Source of the DNA: Algoriphagus aquimarinus
Lineage (GTDB): Bacteria > Bacteroidota > Bacteroidia > Cytophagales > Cyclobacteriaceae
DNA: 64,000 nucleotides
Assembly (NCBI RefSeq): GCF_007997215.1
Contig: NZ_VORW01000002.1
Span: forward strand, 186,001-250,000
Reading direction: 5' to 3'
Position numbers and translations under genes: made by a program
Notes under the pieces: model-generated
Seen by the model: only the letters and a program-made list of their open reading frames with translations
Databases searched by the model: none
What the model was told of the DNA's origin: nothing
Shown: piece by piece, positions 12,040 through 20,707 of the stretch
Position numbering within the stretch: position 1 is the first letter of the stretch
Layout: every line of letters begins with the position of its first letter

Positions 12040-12945
12040 TTGTCTTTTATGAATGCTAAATACCATAATATTCCAATTAAACCTCAAAAATCCTTCAATT
12101 TCCGGCATGAAATGAATTCTGATTTTGGGGATCTATTTCACTTTCACCCTGAACTAGAACTGCGACATATTGTAAAAGGAAAAGGGGTTCAATTAATAGG
12201 AGATGATGTTAGTGTTTTTTCAGAAGGAAGTATGTTTTTGTTGGGTGAAAACCTTCCCCATGCATGGCGTTTCGAAAAGAAATATCGACAAGAAGATCCA
12301 TGTTTAAATGTGGAATCTCATGTTATAGAATTTTCAACTCAATTTAGTTCTCAGTTTTCAAATTTACCCGAGGCAGTAGCTGTCAAGACATTGTATGAAA
12401 AGGCTAAGCAGGGTATGATAATTACAGGAGAGACAAAAACTAGACTGGCTGATCTTTTGCAAAAATTAGAACCTACCGACAGTTTAAAAAACATTGTGCT
12501 GTTACTCGATATTGTAAGAGTTTTATCTGAAACCAATGAATACACTACCATATCTCCTGGCTTTGTCACTAGTACTTTGAACTACGTTCCTGAGCACGAT
12601 AGACTTGAGAAAGTGTTCTTATTCATCAGGAACCATTATAGTGATGAAATTAAATTAGATGAGGTAGCGGCACTAGCCAATTTTAGTGCTTCAGCTTTTT
12701 GTCGTTATTTTAAATCGGTGACGAATCAGACATTTACCGAATATGTGAATCAAATTCGAATTTCTAGGGCTTGTCGTAAGATGATTGAGAAAAATGGTTC
12801 TATAGAATCGATTTCATATGAGTGTGGTTTCAATACTATTTCTAACTTCAACAGGCAATTTCGTAGAATCACAGGCATGACTCCGTTTAATTACAAAAAG
12901 GCTCATATGTATTTCCCGAAAGGCAACCGAACGATAGATTATTGA
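12040..12945 (+). CDS. AraC-family transcriptional regulator with cupin sensor
   Basis: A 301-residue protein. The N-terminal half (about 15-110) is a cupin-type sensing domain (HFHPELELRHIVKGKG, then GSMFLLGENLPHAWRF), as in sugar-responsive AraC activators of Bacteroidota. The C-terminal 100 residues form two HTH motifs ending in the AraC signature (CGFNTISNFNRQFRRITGMTPFNYKK). It follows the GH76 gene by 147 bp on the same strand, and a sugar product of that pathway is the most natural ligand, but nothing in the sequence proves it. The ORF has an earlier TTG-type start; the ATG giving MNAKYHN at 12049 is an alternative. Confidence 0.88.
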   Translation: MSFMNAKYHNIPIKPQKSFNFRHEMNSDFGDLFHFHPELELRHIVKGKGVQLIGDDVSVFSEGSMFLLGENLPHAWRFEKKYRQEDPCLNVESHVIEFSTQFSSQFSNLPEAVAVKTLYEKAKQGMIITGETKTRLADLLQKLEPTDSLKNIVLLLDIVRVLSETNEYTTISPGFVTSTLNYVPEHDRLEKVFLFIRNHYSDEIKLDEVAALANFSASAFCRYFKSVTNQTFTEYVNQIRISRACRKMIEKNGSIESISYECGFNTISNFNRQFRRITGMTPFNYKKAHMYFPKGNRTIDY

Positions 12946-13167
12946 TGATATATTTAAGATAAAAAAGTAGTTCAATAGTTTTTTTATCACTTAAGAATTC
13001 GAAGTCCCCTGATTGCAGCTAAGGTGATTTTTCATGCGTATGAAGGGTCGAATGAAAAATTATTCAGGTAATAATTGATACTCTGGACAGGTATCGCTCC
13101 GTCAGCCGAGGGGCAACTTCATCGTTTTTTGCAGATTAAAATCAGGTTGTTATTATTGATTATTTAG

Positions 13168-13218
13168 AAAAAGTGTAAAAGCCAGATTTTCCGGAAAAAC
13201 CTGGCTTTTACACTTTTT
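13168..13218. terminator. Very strong bidirectional terminator
   Basis: A perfect 18-bp inverted repeat (13168-13185 with 13201-13218) with a 15-base loop; the arms begin with A5 and end with T5, so it would terminate transcription in both directions. It stands at the boundary between the GH76/AraC genes and the conjugative element. Confidence 0.85.
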
Positions 13219-13227
13219 TGATCTTAA

Positions 13228-13260
13228 ATAAAAAAGGCTTAAACGTATGTCTAAGCCTTT
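13228..13260 (-). terminator. Intrinsic terminator following the tRNA 3'-end-like sequence
   Basis: A perfect 9-bp stem (13233-13241 with 13252-13260). On the minus strand it is followed by a run of six T. It lies directly downstream of the tRNA-like 3' end, as expected for the original tRNA terminator left behind when an element inserted. Confidence 0.75.
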
Positions 13261-13262
13261 AT

Positions 13263-13293
13263 GTGCACTCGGAAGGATTCGAACCCTATTTGT
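13263..13293 (-). other. tRNA 3'-end-like sequence, probable attachment (att) site
   Basis: On the minus strand the bases read AGGGTTCGAATCCTTCCG and then AGTGCA: a T-loop TTCGAAT with flanking T-arm bases and an acceptor-like end. No D-arm, anticodon arm or 5' acceptor precedes it at the right distance, so this is not a complete tRNA gene. A tRNA 3' end on its own next to a terminator and conjugation genes is what is left at one junction after integration of an ICE or island into a tRNA gene. The insertion should then lie on the higher-coordinate side, where the tra genes are. Confidence 0.6.
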
Positions 13294-13621
13294 AATCCTT
13301 TTAAAATCAATGATTTAGCTGATCTTGTTTTTTGTGACTACATGATTGACGCAACTAATAATTGATGGATTTTAGTAAAATCTAATTTACACCTGTTGAA
13401 TTCCACTTAGTCAAAGAGCTTGTTTTCAGACGACTAAGTTATGAAATAATATTTGTTTAAAGCAATAAACATTCAGAATGAAATACACGGATAGTAGTTA
13501 GCATACCATATTTAGATGGGCAAACTTAACCCTTAATTTTGATGTAAATAATGAGGTTGTTGATCGTTCAGAGGGTGTAATTTTGGATAAATTGGACGAA
13601 AGCAATCCAGCTTACCATAAA

Positions 13622-13900
13622 TTACTTCAATCTCACTTCACTCCCCATCTTAGGATGATACGAAGGCCTATATAAAACAAATCCCCGATCAGTCAACTCA
13701 GAGATACATTTGTGGTAGGTGACAATACTTTTCACTCCTGAAAGTTTCATGATTTTACTTCTAGAGATCTGAAAGGGATTTCTACGCTCCTGTTCTTTCC
13801 AGAGTTGGATTATAGCTAAAAAAACTGATACTCTTGTTGGTTGAAGATCAGGTTCTTTTAATATACTTTCCACCAAATGTTCCATTCTGAGAGCTGTCAT
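13622..13900 (-). CDS. Small winged-helix protein of conjugative element
   Basis: A 92-residue protein with a helix-turn-helix-like core (FQISRSKIMKLSGVKSIVTYHKC, then ISELTDRGFVLYRP) typical of winged-helix proteins that occur in Bacteroidota conjugative elements. It is clearly related in layout to the 100-residue protein at 14204-14506 (matching xFLAII/xFSVLL, the PFxI(S/K)R segment, TYxKxIxxL and GxxxYxP). It is the last gene of the minus-strand element series. A regulatory or copy-control role is plausible but unproven. Confidence 0.6.
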   Translation of the reverse strand: MTALRMEHLVESILKEPDLQPTRVSVFLAIIQLWKEQERRNPFQISRSKIMKLSGVKSIVTYHKCISELTDRGFVLYRPSYHPKMGSEVRLK

Positions 13901-13912
13901 AAGTGATGGTTT

Positions 13913-14170
13913 TTATTGCTTGAAAAGTGATTTCAGCTCTTCTGATTTGTAGTAATAAAGGCCTGAGATTTTAACAGGATGCACTAATCCCCGAATCCTT
14001 AAATTCTGTAAGGCGGCATCGGAGATACTCAGCATCTTTTTTACATCCCGGCTACGAAGCCATTCCTTGCTGTCCTTACTGGGTTCATCCTGCTTTTCCA
14101 GCAGTTCCTTCAGATCAGCAAACAGCTGAAAACGTAAGGTTTCCAAATCTTCTTTAGTGATGGTTTCCAT
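13913..14170 (-). CDS. Helix-turn-helix DNA-binding protein (MerR/excisionase-type HTH_17)
   Basis: An 85-residue protein with a helical N-terminus and a C-terminal HTH_17-like fold: LRSRDVKKMLSISDAALQNL, then a wing with GLVHPVKISGLYYYKSEELKSL. Such proteins are common at the ends of Bacteroidota mobile elements, where some act as excisionases and others as regulators. It sits between the two related winged-helix genes (12 bp and 33 bp gaps), so the three are probably co-transcribed. Excisionase function would need an integrase, which is not seen in the window. Confidence 0.7.
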   Translation of the reverse strand: METITKEDLETLRFQLFADLKELLEKQDEPSKDSKEWLRSRDVKKMLSISDAALQNLRIRGLVHPVKISGLYYYKSEELKSLFKQ

Positions 14171-14203
14171 GCTTTTCTGATTTTAGGTATTATTAAATTA
14201 CTG

Positions 14204-14506
14204 TTACATAGTTTCCACTTCACTACCTATACTGACCCTGCTTTGGCGCATCCTGTTGAAGGTGGGCAGGTAGTGGATGTAGCCGTATTCATTCAGTTGT
14301 CGGATGATTTTGAAGTAGGTGGCAGTGCTGGATATCTTGGCAGCCTTCATTAGCTCCTCCCGTTTTATTGGAAAGGGTTCTATGCCGTCAAATTCTTCCC
14401 GTACATGAAGCAGCACGGAGAACAGTCCGATATGGGAAAGACTGATCCTAGGATCTTTATCAATCCCGGACATAAAGTTCTCCAGCGCTTTTTTAATCTG
14501 CTCCAT
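14204..14506 (-). CDS. Small winged-helix protein, paralogue of the 92-residue protein
   Basis: A 100-residue protein with the same layout as the 13622-13900 product: hydrophobic helix (LSHIGLFSVLLHVREEF), PFPIKREELMKAAKISSTAT as the HTH, and a wing ending in GYIHYLPTF. It is 11 bp downstream of the 260-residue gene, in the same operon direction. The pair of paralogues around an HTH_17 protein suggests a small regulatory module of the element. Function unknown. Confidence 0.6.
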   Translation of the reverse strand: MEQIKKALENFMSGIDKDPRISLSHIGLFSVLLHVREEFDGIEPFPIKREELMKAAKISSTATYFKIIRQLNEYGYIHYLPTFNRMRQSRVSIGSEVETM

Positions 14507-14517
14507 AGGTGGGTGAT

Positions 14518-15300
14518 CTATCCTGCTATTCCAGTACTTTTCCTTTTTCTTGTTTTTTTCGTGGGACTCTCATCCGATTCTTCTTTCACTTCCTGCTTTT
14601 TTGTTTTGGACTGTGATTCTGATTTGCTTTCCCTCTGTGTTTCTGAGGTACGCATCAGGTTAGTATCGTAGATATTCACATTTTTGAACTGTGGGCTGGC
14701 TTCAATGAAGCGTTTTTGATCCTTTCCTTCGCTACCTGTAAAAGTCACGGATTGACGGTTTCCTTTTTTTAAGGAATCTATCAGTCTAGACTGATCTTCC
14801 TGATTGTTCAGCTCTTTGATCGGATGCTTTTCCAGTGCTTTAGGCAGATCAAACCCGTAATTTTCGTGGAATTGCTTCAGTTTAAAATTGCCCTGATTAT
14901 CAGTCTCCTTAAAGTCTAACTGCACCCATGCATTGTATTTTTCCTGCTCTTTGTTAACCAAGTCTTTGTTTACTGCACGTCCGTCCAATAAATTGTAGCC
15001 TTCTTTTAAGGTGATGTTATTGTCCTTACCGATGTAAAAGGTTTGGTTGATTGCTGGTTCATCCTGTCCTGATTTGGTCAGGCTCAGGTCGTATTTATTG
15101 AAGAAATACATGTCTGTTAAGGCTGATTTTCTGAAGTGGAGATTGGCATTGACAGTATCACCCCCGAAATCTGCCTGATGTTTCAGGGAGAAATCGGGTT
15201 CTCCTTTTTGGATTTGTTCCTTTAGGGGAGCTTCAAGCGAGTCTCCAAACCCGCTGTACTTGACCTGGTTTTTGAGGTAATCAAAGTTTTGTTCGTTCAT
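14518..15300 (-). CDS. Conjugative-element accessory protein (DUF3945-like)
   Basis: A 260-residue soluble protein without signal peptide. The stretch DQKRFIEASPQFKNVNIYD and the repeated layout (FYIGKDNNITLKEGYNLLDGRAV, then AWVQLDFKETD) resemble the DUF3945/DUF4099 accessory proteins of Bacteroidota conjugative transposons. The C-terminal 45 residues are low-complexity and highly charged (KSESQSKTKKQEVKEE), a probable disordered tail. It follows traN after 61 bp. Function is not known; I recognise the type, not a reaction. Confidence 0.5.
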   Translation of the reverse strand: MNEQNFDYLKNQVKYSGFGDSLEAPLKEQIQKGEPDFSLKHQADFGGDTVNANLHFRKSALTDMYFFNKYDLSLTKSGQDEPAINQTFYIGKDNNITLKEGYNLLDGRAVNKDLVNKEQEKYNAWVQLDFKETDNQGNFKLKQFHENYGFDLPKALEKHPIKELNNQEDQSRLIDSLKKGNRQSVTFTGSEGKDQKRFIEASPQFKNVNIYDTNLMRTSETQRESKSESQSKTKKQEVKEESDESPTKKTRKRKSTGIAG

Positions 15301-15361
15301 GGCTTTGGTGTTTTGTGGTTAAATTGTATGTATATGAAATGTGTAGTACTAGAGTGGTTTC

Positions 15362-16201
15362 CTAGTCCACATGCATAGCCTTCATCAGGTGTCTATTTTT
15401 TACTTTTATCTGTAGGTGACGTCCTCCCTTTTGTTCCATCAGTTCGATTTTCAGTTGTTTTTGATCGGGAATGGTGAATTTGGGGAGGGCCACAACCAGT
15501 GTTTGGGTGGATTGGGCTGGGATACGATCTGACTCTCCATAAATCAATAGGGGTATCTGTTCCAGTTCCTGGGATGCGCTGCGTTTGCTTTGCTTATTGT
15601 CTCGGATAAACAGGCGAAACTGTTCGATATCATAAGGGATATTGGTCTGGTTTTCCAGCCTTAGCTGAAAATAAAGCAGGTCGTTTTCAATATAAATCCC
15701 TGTCAGTGCGATCCCTGTCAAATACCTCCGCTGTCGGATAGGGGGTATGGACCTGTTTTTCCTAGCGACTTTTCTTGCGTTCTCTGCCAGTTCAGATTCT
15801 GTTTGCATCGGTTTTGAAAAATCTGCAAGCTCTGCTTTCGCGGCGTGTTGGATTTTCAGATTGAGATTTTGGGGAACTTCTTGGTACTCCACTGCGAAGG
15901 AATAGAAGCTGCCATCAGCGGTTATTACCGTAAGATTACTGTTATGCATCTCGCTGCTTTCCGCTTTGACCTGAAGGATGTTTTCAACGGCATTGGCTTT
16001 TTGAACCAGGATTTTCCGATTTCCCCGGTCAACACTTTTGATTGCGTGGGGAAAGATCAGGTTAGTTGTCATTTGATCACTGATCTGAAGCTGGGAGGCA
16101 GGGATGGCTTGTGCTGAACCTTTTGAAATACCTTGTGCGGTTAAATTAACGGTAGGGAGGAGAACCAATATGGCAAAGAGAATGAGGTTAATGATTTTCA
16201 T
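15362..16201 (-). CDS. traN: Conjugative transposon protein TraN (DUF4138)
   Basis: A 279-residue exported protein (signal peptide about 1-22). It has the arrangement of Bacteroides-type TraN, thought to be a VirB9-like periplasmic component of the mating channel: a beta-rich N-terminal half (TTNLIFPHAIKSVDRG, then SFAVEY) and a C-terminal half (LTGIYIENDLLYFQLRLENQTNIPYDIE, split by a beta hairpin). The product lies 29 bp below traM. Order traM then traN is the order in known elements. Assignment rests on family pattern plus position. Confidence 0.85.
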   Translation of the reverse strand: MKIINLILFAILVLLPTVNLTAQGISKGSAQAIPASQLQISDQMTTNLIFPHAIKSVDRGNRKILVQKANAVENILQVKAESSEMHNSNLTVITADGSFYSFAVEYQEVPQNLNLKIQHAAKAELADFSKPMQTESELAENARKVARKNRSIPPIRQRRYLTGIALTGIYIENDLLYFQLRLENQTNIPYDIEQFRLFIRDNKQSKRSASQELEQIPLLIYGESDRIPAQSTQTLVVALPKFTIPDQKQLKIELMEQKGGRHLQIKVKNRHLMKAMHVD

Positions 16202-16230
16202 GGAAGTGGATTTAAATGGATGGTGAATAC

Positions 16231-17520
16231 TTACTTGTTTTCAATAATCCAGACCTGATAGCCTGCTTTGAGATTGACCCTGACCTGCCTGACCTTTCTG
16301 CCTAAGAAGCTTTTTGCGGTTTCTATTGCGGCACTGGTAGCTTGGGCTTCCAGGGAATTATCAAAGCTACTGAAGCCTAGTCCCTGTAAGGCTTGACTTC
16401 CTGATTGCGTACTGACTTGCTGTGTAATGGAACCGGGAATCCGTATTCCTTCCATGCCATCGGCATCATGGATGCGGAGATCGACAGGAATTATTGCATC
16501 GGCTACTCGGATCTGTCTGATGGAAATCTTCAACCGGTTTCCGTTTAATGAAGCTATGCCATAAATGAGCTGATCTTTGGGTAGATGAGTTCCTGAAACC
16601 TTGGTCTCCTGTGTTAACCGCAACTTGACTGTTTCTCCCGATACAAGGGTTTGTTCCTCATGGATTACCGCTTGGATTGATTGAGCTACATACGATTTTG
16701 TTAAATCGGACTCCAATCCAAAGAACCCGTTTTGGGATGTGCTTTCATTTTGTAAATAGCTGGACGATGGGCTATCCAAACTGGTGGATTGGGTTTCGGA
16801 AATAGGTGAAATGACCTGGTTTTGATGCTCGTTTTTTGCCTTACTTTCTGCAGCCAGCCTTTTCTGCACTCTTTCTGGATGTTGGATGTCAAGTATTTTG
16901 TCTAGCAATTCTGCCATTTGCTGAAATTCAGGGTCGGGTTCAGCGTTGGTATTTTGCATCTGCATCATCATTTGATCCAGTCGATCCAGATCTTTATCCA
17001 ATCCATTGCTTGATTGAATTGGTGCTGAGCTGACCTCAGTAGGAGGGGTGGCTGATGCGGTTAAAGATTCCGGGCTTTCAGAAAGAGTTCTGTTAAGGGC
17101 TTCCAGCCTTTCCAGTATCAATTCTTCCTGCGGATCACTATACAGGTTTTTGGAAAGGTTTTGATATGAAGTTTGGTCTATCTCTGGTGATTCCAATGAT
17201 GGTTGGGATTCACTTTCTGATTCGGCATTAAATGCCATTCGATAATAGGGGTCTTTATTTACTTCCTGAAGGTATCGGGTAGAGTCGGCTTTGGAGCGTT
17301 GATAATGTTCCATTTTATCCAAGACTTTTTCTTCATTTTCTGCTATTCCGGGAAGCTCTAGATTGAAGCCCTTCTGTTTAGAAGCAACGGAGAAATCACT
17401 TGGTGTTTTACCTCCTCCCAGTGCCCAAAAGGTAAGCGTCAGGAAGGGTACGGTCAGGATAGGGATCATGAGCAGCAGTTGTCGCCTTTGCCTGAATTTT
17501 TGGTTGTTCGAATGGTTCAT
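16231..17520 (-). CDS. traM: Conjugative transposon protein TraM
   Basis: A 429-residue protein with one N-terminal membrane helix (about 13-32) and a long Ser/Gln/Glu-rich linker (about 60-270). The C-terminal domain (about 280-429) starts at IQAVIHEEQTLVSGETVKLRL and ends with KVRQVRVNLKAGYQVWI. That layout (inner-membrane anchor, periplasmic linker, beta-rich end) is that of Bacteroides TraM, a VirB10-like bridge protein. It lies 2 bp from traK and 29 bp from traN, so translation is probably coupled. Confidence 0.87.
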   Translation of the reverse strand: MNHSNNQKFRQRRQLLLMIPILTVPFLTLTFWALGGGKTPSDFSVASKQKGFNLELPGIAENEEKVLDKMEHYQRSKADSTRYLQEVNKDPYYRMAFNAESESESQPSLESPEIDQTSYQNLSKNLYSDPQEELILERLEALNRTLSESPESLTASATPPTEVSSAPIQSSNGLDKDLDRLDQMMMQMQNTNAEPDPEFQQMAELLDKILDIQHPERVQKRLAAESKAKNEHQNQVISPISETQSTSLDSPSSSYLQNESTSQNGFFGLESDLTKSYVAQSIQAVIHEEQTLVSGETVKLRLTQETKVSGTHLPKDQLIYGIASLNGNRLKISIRQIRVADAIIPVDLRIHDADGMEGIRIPGSITQQVSTQSGSQALQGLGFSSFDNSLEAQATSAAIETAKSFLGRKVRQVRVNLKAGYQVWIIENK

Positions 17521-17522
17521 AG

Positions 17523-18140
17523 CTATCGTGTTTGGATTTGGATGTCATAATTTTCCAGGGTGTTCCAGTTTTCGATTAGGAATCCATGGGGATTGTGTTC
17601 ACTTCTGGAAACAGTTCTTAAGAAGCCTTCTGTGATCAATTGTCTGGTGACAATGGATCCGGTCCGGGTAAGAACCTGTTTGCCATAAAACCTGAAATAA
17701 TAAGGTGCTTGCGCCAGATCTACCTTTACGCTGTCAGTTTGGATATCCTGACTGATGTTTCCGGCAATGATGTTGGAGTAGTAATTGCTTTCCCGCAGGT
17801 TATCATATTGCCTTTTTGCGGAGGCATCAGCCAGATAAAGAGCTTTGCCAGTATTGGCTCTGATCACTTTTTCATCGGGATCCAGTGTGAAAAAATACTT
17901 GTGAAATGTGGAAATATGATCTTTGGCCTCTACAGACAGATTTTCTCTACGGTCGGTCAACAGGGCTTCGAGTACTTTTCCATTGGCCAGGATATACACC
18001 TTTTGCTGCAATGCGGAACTGAGTTGCTGGCTTTGGTACAGGGTAAAACCCGAAAAGAGTAGGCATCCCAAAATCACCACAAGTGTAAACAGTCGGATTT
18101 GACGGAAGGCAGTATCGATGTTTTTTGGTTTGTTAAACAT
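17523..18140 (-). CDS. traK: Conjugative transposon protein TraK (VirB8-like)
   Basis: A 205-residue protein with a single N-terminal membrane helix (about 17-38) and a periplasmic domain with the NTF2-like VirB8 pattern (AKDHISTFHKYFFTLDPDEK, then the end RSEHNPHGFLIENWNTLEN). It matches Bacteroides TraK, which nucleates the inner-membrane assembly of the conjugation channel. It is 11 bp downstream of traJ and 2 bp upstream of traM. Confidence 0.88.
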   Translation of the reverse strand: MFNKPKNIDTAFRQIRLFTLVVILGCLLFSGFTLYQSQQLSSALQQKVYILANGKVLEALLTDRRENLSVEAKDHISTFHKYFFTLDPDEKVIRANTGKALYLADASAKRQYDNLRESNYYSNIIAGNISQDIQTDSVKVDLAQAPYYFRFYGKQVLTRTGSIVTRQLITEGFLRTVSRSEHNPHGFLIENWNTLENYDIQIQTR

Positions 18141-18151
18141 GGGTCGTAGAA

Positions 18152-19372
18152 TTAAGAGTTGCCTTTAAGTTTTCCGGATTGATAATCGCTATCCTCCTTG
18201 AAATAACCGGAAGAGGTGCCACGGGAGGCCATGGATTGGTTCATGCTTCCTGCCTTATCCCCATAGGAATCTGTAGACATACTAGATCCTTTGGTAGCCA
18301 TTCCAGCTGCGGTTCCAGCCATAGAAACTGTGCTGATTGCACCTTGGGTGAAAAATCTGGATGCTTTATGTGGAAGTGCTCCGCCTGATGCAGCATGGAC
18401 AATGTAGTTGGCTACGGATGGGACTGAGAAATAGCCGATGATACCGATAACCAAAAAGATCAGATATCCTGTATCTGTGGCTGAAAAGAAGGTGTCTCCA
18501 GTGCTTTCGATTTGTCCTATGTCCAGCACCAGCATTTTTTCCTGTATAGTGCTGATGATAGCCCCGAAGATATTCGCCACAGGTAGCCAGAGGTAGATGT
18601 TAATGTATCGGGCTAGCCAGACAGTCAATGTGTGATGGAAACCGTCATAGACGGAGAGCCCAAAAACCAATGGTCCTAGAATAGATAGAACAATCAGTTG
18701 AAAGGTTCTCAAGGTATTGATGCAAAGGGCTGCTGCTTCAAAGAGCAACTGTAAAATTTCAGCAAGTGCCTGTTTGATCCAATGTTTAAAATTGAAACTG
18801 AATTTTTCTCCTGCAAACGCCAGACTATTTCCTATGGATTCCCAAAATCCTTCCTCTGATGACGGACTTTCATCGGGAAGTCCCTCAGTGTATTTCAACC
18901 ATTTTTCATAATCTCCCTGTCGGTGATTATTGCGGTACATTTCTCCCTGAATGGTCCCTTTGACGAGTTCTTCTTTGTGCTTTAACAGATTCTCGATTGC
19001 CTGATTGGAATTGTCCATCATGGACGCTGTGGCTTTGACGGTCGGGTTCATCACCCCATTGATCAGGGAAAGGACGGATGGGAATAACAGGATACAAAAG
19101 CCGATGACAAATGGACGGAACAGCGGATAGAAATCGATGGGTTCAGCATTGGCAATGGAACGCCAGACTCTCGAGGCGATATACCATAAGGCTCCAAATC
19201 CTGCTATTCCCTGTGCCACGCTGATCAACTGGCTGCATAGTGGCATCATCTCAGTGTATAGCTCTTCCAAAACCCCATGCAGTCCTCTGTCATAGCCCAC
19301 CTGAGCATGTGAAGTCACCGGGATAAGAATGGTTATTGAAAGTGTAGTGATGGATTTAAGAAATAATTTCAT
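18152..19372 (-). CDS. traJ: Conjugative transposon protein TraJ (VirB6-like membrane protein)
   Basis: A 406-residue polytopic membrane protein with a signal-like N-terminus (about 1-23). There are about five further hydrophobic segments, for example near 63, 88, 212, 232 and 300. The sequence shows TraJ features: FGALWYIASRVWRSIANAEPIDFYPLFRPF and the helix pair around LGPLVFGLSVYDGF. The last 60 residues are Gly/Ser/Thr-rich. In CTnDOT-type systems TraJ is the VirB6-like part of the inner-membrane pore. It precedes traK directly and follows the three traI-like genes. Confidence 0.9.
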   Translation of the reverse strand: MKLFLKSITTLSITILIPVTSHAQVGYDRGLHGVLEELYTEMMPLCSQLISVAQGIAGFGALWYIASRVWRSIANAEPIDFYPLFRPFVIGFCILLFPSVLSLINGVMNPTVKATASMMDNSNQAIENLLKHKEELVKGTIQGEMYRNNHRQGDYEKWLKYTEGLPDESPSSEEGFWESIGNSLAFAGEKFSFNFKHWIKQALAEILQLLFEAAALCINTLRTFQLIVLSILGPLVFGLSVYDGFHHTLTVWLARYINIYLWLPVANIFGAIISTIQEKMLVLDIGQIESTGDTFFSATDTGYLIFLVIGIIGYFSVPSVANYIVHAASGGALPHKASRFFTQGAISTVSMAGTAAGMATKGSSMSTDSYGDKAGSMNQSMASRGTSSGYFKEDSDYQSGKLKGNS

Positions 19373-19386
19373 GATGCTAGCAAAAC

Positions 19387-20025
19387 TTAGTTGTCTCTTT
19401 TTTGGTAGAGGTTTCTGATTCCATCCAGTTGCTTGGTTTCTCTAAATCGGCTGATAGCCAGCATCTGGGTTTCCTGGTTGAATGCGGTCAGGAACATCAG
19501 CTTGTTCTGGATATCCAGATGGATGCGGTCTATGGCTTCCAACCGTTCTTCATCGGACATTCTCAGTTTTCCTGCAGTCAAAACCAGCGTCAGTTCATCG
19601 AGTTGTTGCAGGCTCTTTTTAAATAGATTTCCATAGACCTGGGACAGGTAGGAAATTTCATTTACTGTAAACTGGCCTGAAGCTTTGAAGCCGGAAAATG
19701 CCCGTTTGTAATCCCTGACCAGCTTGAGCTGATAGTTGATGATTTCTGCTGTTTTGTGGTAGTTTTTTACAGCAGGACTTACCTGTAGCAGTTGGTTGAG
19801 GAAGGCCTCATGCAAGTTGAAGTTTCCCGATGCCAGGTTTTCTATCTGGGAATAGCCTGTCCTCAAGGTGGTGTACCCTTTTTCCAGATCTGAAAGGATT
19901 TGCTTGAGCTGTTCGAGTTTGGTGACGTTGAGCAGGAGCTGGGCAGCCTCGTCGGCCTGGGCATTGGAGTTCTGAAGCCCAAGCGACAGGTATAGCGGAA
20001 GTAGAAGAATAAGGAATGGTTTCAT
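19387..20025 (-). CDS. TraI-like conjugation protein, copy 3
   Basis: A 212-residue exported protein (signal peptide about 1-21). A long helical body follows, with a conserved C-terminal block LRMSDEERLEAIDRIHLDIQ, then FNQETQMLAISRF. Two further genes upstream (20033-20680 and 20708-21412) have the same plan and the same L(R/Q)MSxxER motif, so this is one of three tandem paralogues. The position between traG and traJ is that of TraI (DUF4141) in Bacteroides elements, thought to be a periplasmic VirB5-like component. It lies 14 bp upstream of traJ. Confidence 0.7.
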   Translation of the reverse strand: MKPFLILLLPLYLSLGLQNSNAQADEAAQLLLNVTKLEQLKQILSDLEKGYTTLRTGYSQIENLASGNFNLHEAFLNQLLQVSPAVKNYHKTAEIINYQLKLVRDYKRAFSGFKASGQFTVNEISYLSQVYGNLFKKSLQQLDELTLVLTAGKLRMSDEERLEAIDRIHLDIQNKLMFLTAFNQETQMLAISRFRETKQLDGIRNLYQKRDN

Positions 20026-20032
20026 AACTTAT

Positions 20033-20680
20033 TTAATCTTTGGTTGGTATGAATAGACTTTTATAATGTTTGATTGCCCGGGATTCATGCAGCCTCGAAA
20101 GGCTTAGGTTTTGGCAGTTTTGGTAGAAACGGACGGTATAGGTGTAGGCTTCCAGCATACTTCCATGTATTTTTTTGAGTAGAATGGCCCTTTCAGAATC
20201 ACTCATTCTCAATTCATCATTTTCAAGCAGGGTTTGGAGCTCAGCCAGGATATCATCGCAGTCTTTAGCAATGGACTGAAGCACATACCGGATGATATTT
20301 TCCTCTGAAGCTTTAAACTGATTTTCGGCAAAAAGTTTAGTGGGAATCTGCAGCGTCAGTTGCCTGGTTTTGGAATAGAGGGCAAGGGTACGTTCTGCTT
20401 GTGGATGCTTTTTGATCAGGGGATTGACAGTAGAAAATGAGCTGAAATAAGTTTCATGCTGGATGTAATCACCATTTTGAATAGTATGCAACAAACCCAA
20501 TCCTTTGGATGCTACTTCATAGCCTTCTTTGAGTACAGCTCCATAGGCTTTTAAAGCAACAATTTGTTCTGCCAGATACTTCTTTTGGGTGTCTTTCTGC
20601 TTCCACCATTCATTCCAAGTTTGGGCATGGGAAGGCAGGGACATGCTTGCCAGATAGAAAATGAGAATCAGTCGTTTCAT
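20033..20680 (-). CDS. TraI-like conjugation protein, copy 2
   Basis: A 215-residue exported protein (signal peptide about 1-19), all-helical. The C-terminal motif LRMSDSERAILLKKIHGSML, then FYQNCQNLSLSRLHE is the counterpart of those in the neighbouring copies. The gap to copy 3 is 7 bp and to copy 1 is 27 bp, so all three should be translated from one mRNA. It diverges most from the TraI pattern in its middle part. Similar proteins are sometimes labelled TerB-like in databases; I see nothing that supports tellurite resistance. Confidence 0.65.
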   Translation of the reverse strand: MKRLILIFYLASMSLPSHAQTWNEWWKQKDTQKKYLAEQIVALKAYGAVLKEGYEVASKGLGLLHTIQNGDYIQHETYFSSFSTVNPLIKKHPQAERTLALYSKTRQLTLQIPTKLFAENQFKASEENIIRYVLQSIAKDCDDILAELQTLLENDELRMSDSERAILLKKIHGSMLEAYTYTVRFYQNCQNLSLSRLHESRAIKHYKSLFIPTKD

Positions 20681-20707
20681 GTTTTTGGAGTTTAATTGGG
20701 TGCTGCT

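Noticed and set aside
13263..13340. Complete tRNA gene on the minus strand
   Set aside because: Only the T-arm and 3' end fit; no D-arm, anticodon arm or matching 5' acceptor strand could be found.
13511..13677. Plus-strand open stretch without ATG (RWANLTLNFDVNNEVV ... ILDKLDES)
   Set aside because: Looks protein-like but has no start, runs into the opposite-strand winged-helix gene and matches nothing I know; too weak to call a relic.
20033..20680. Tellurite-resistance (TerB) function for the middle TraI-like gene
   Set aside because: Protein is exported, lies inside a tra operon and shares its C-terminal motif with TraI-like neighbours.
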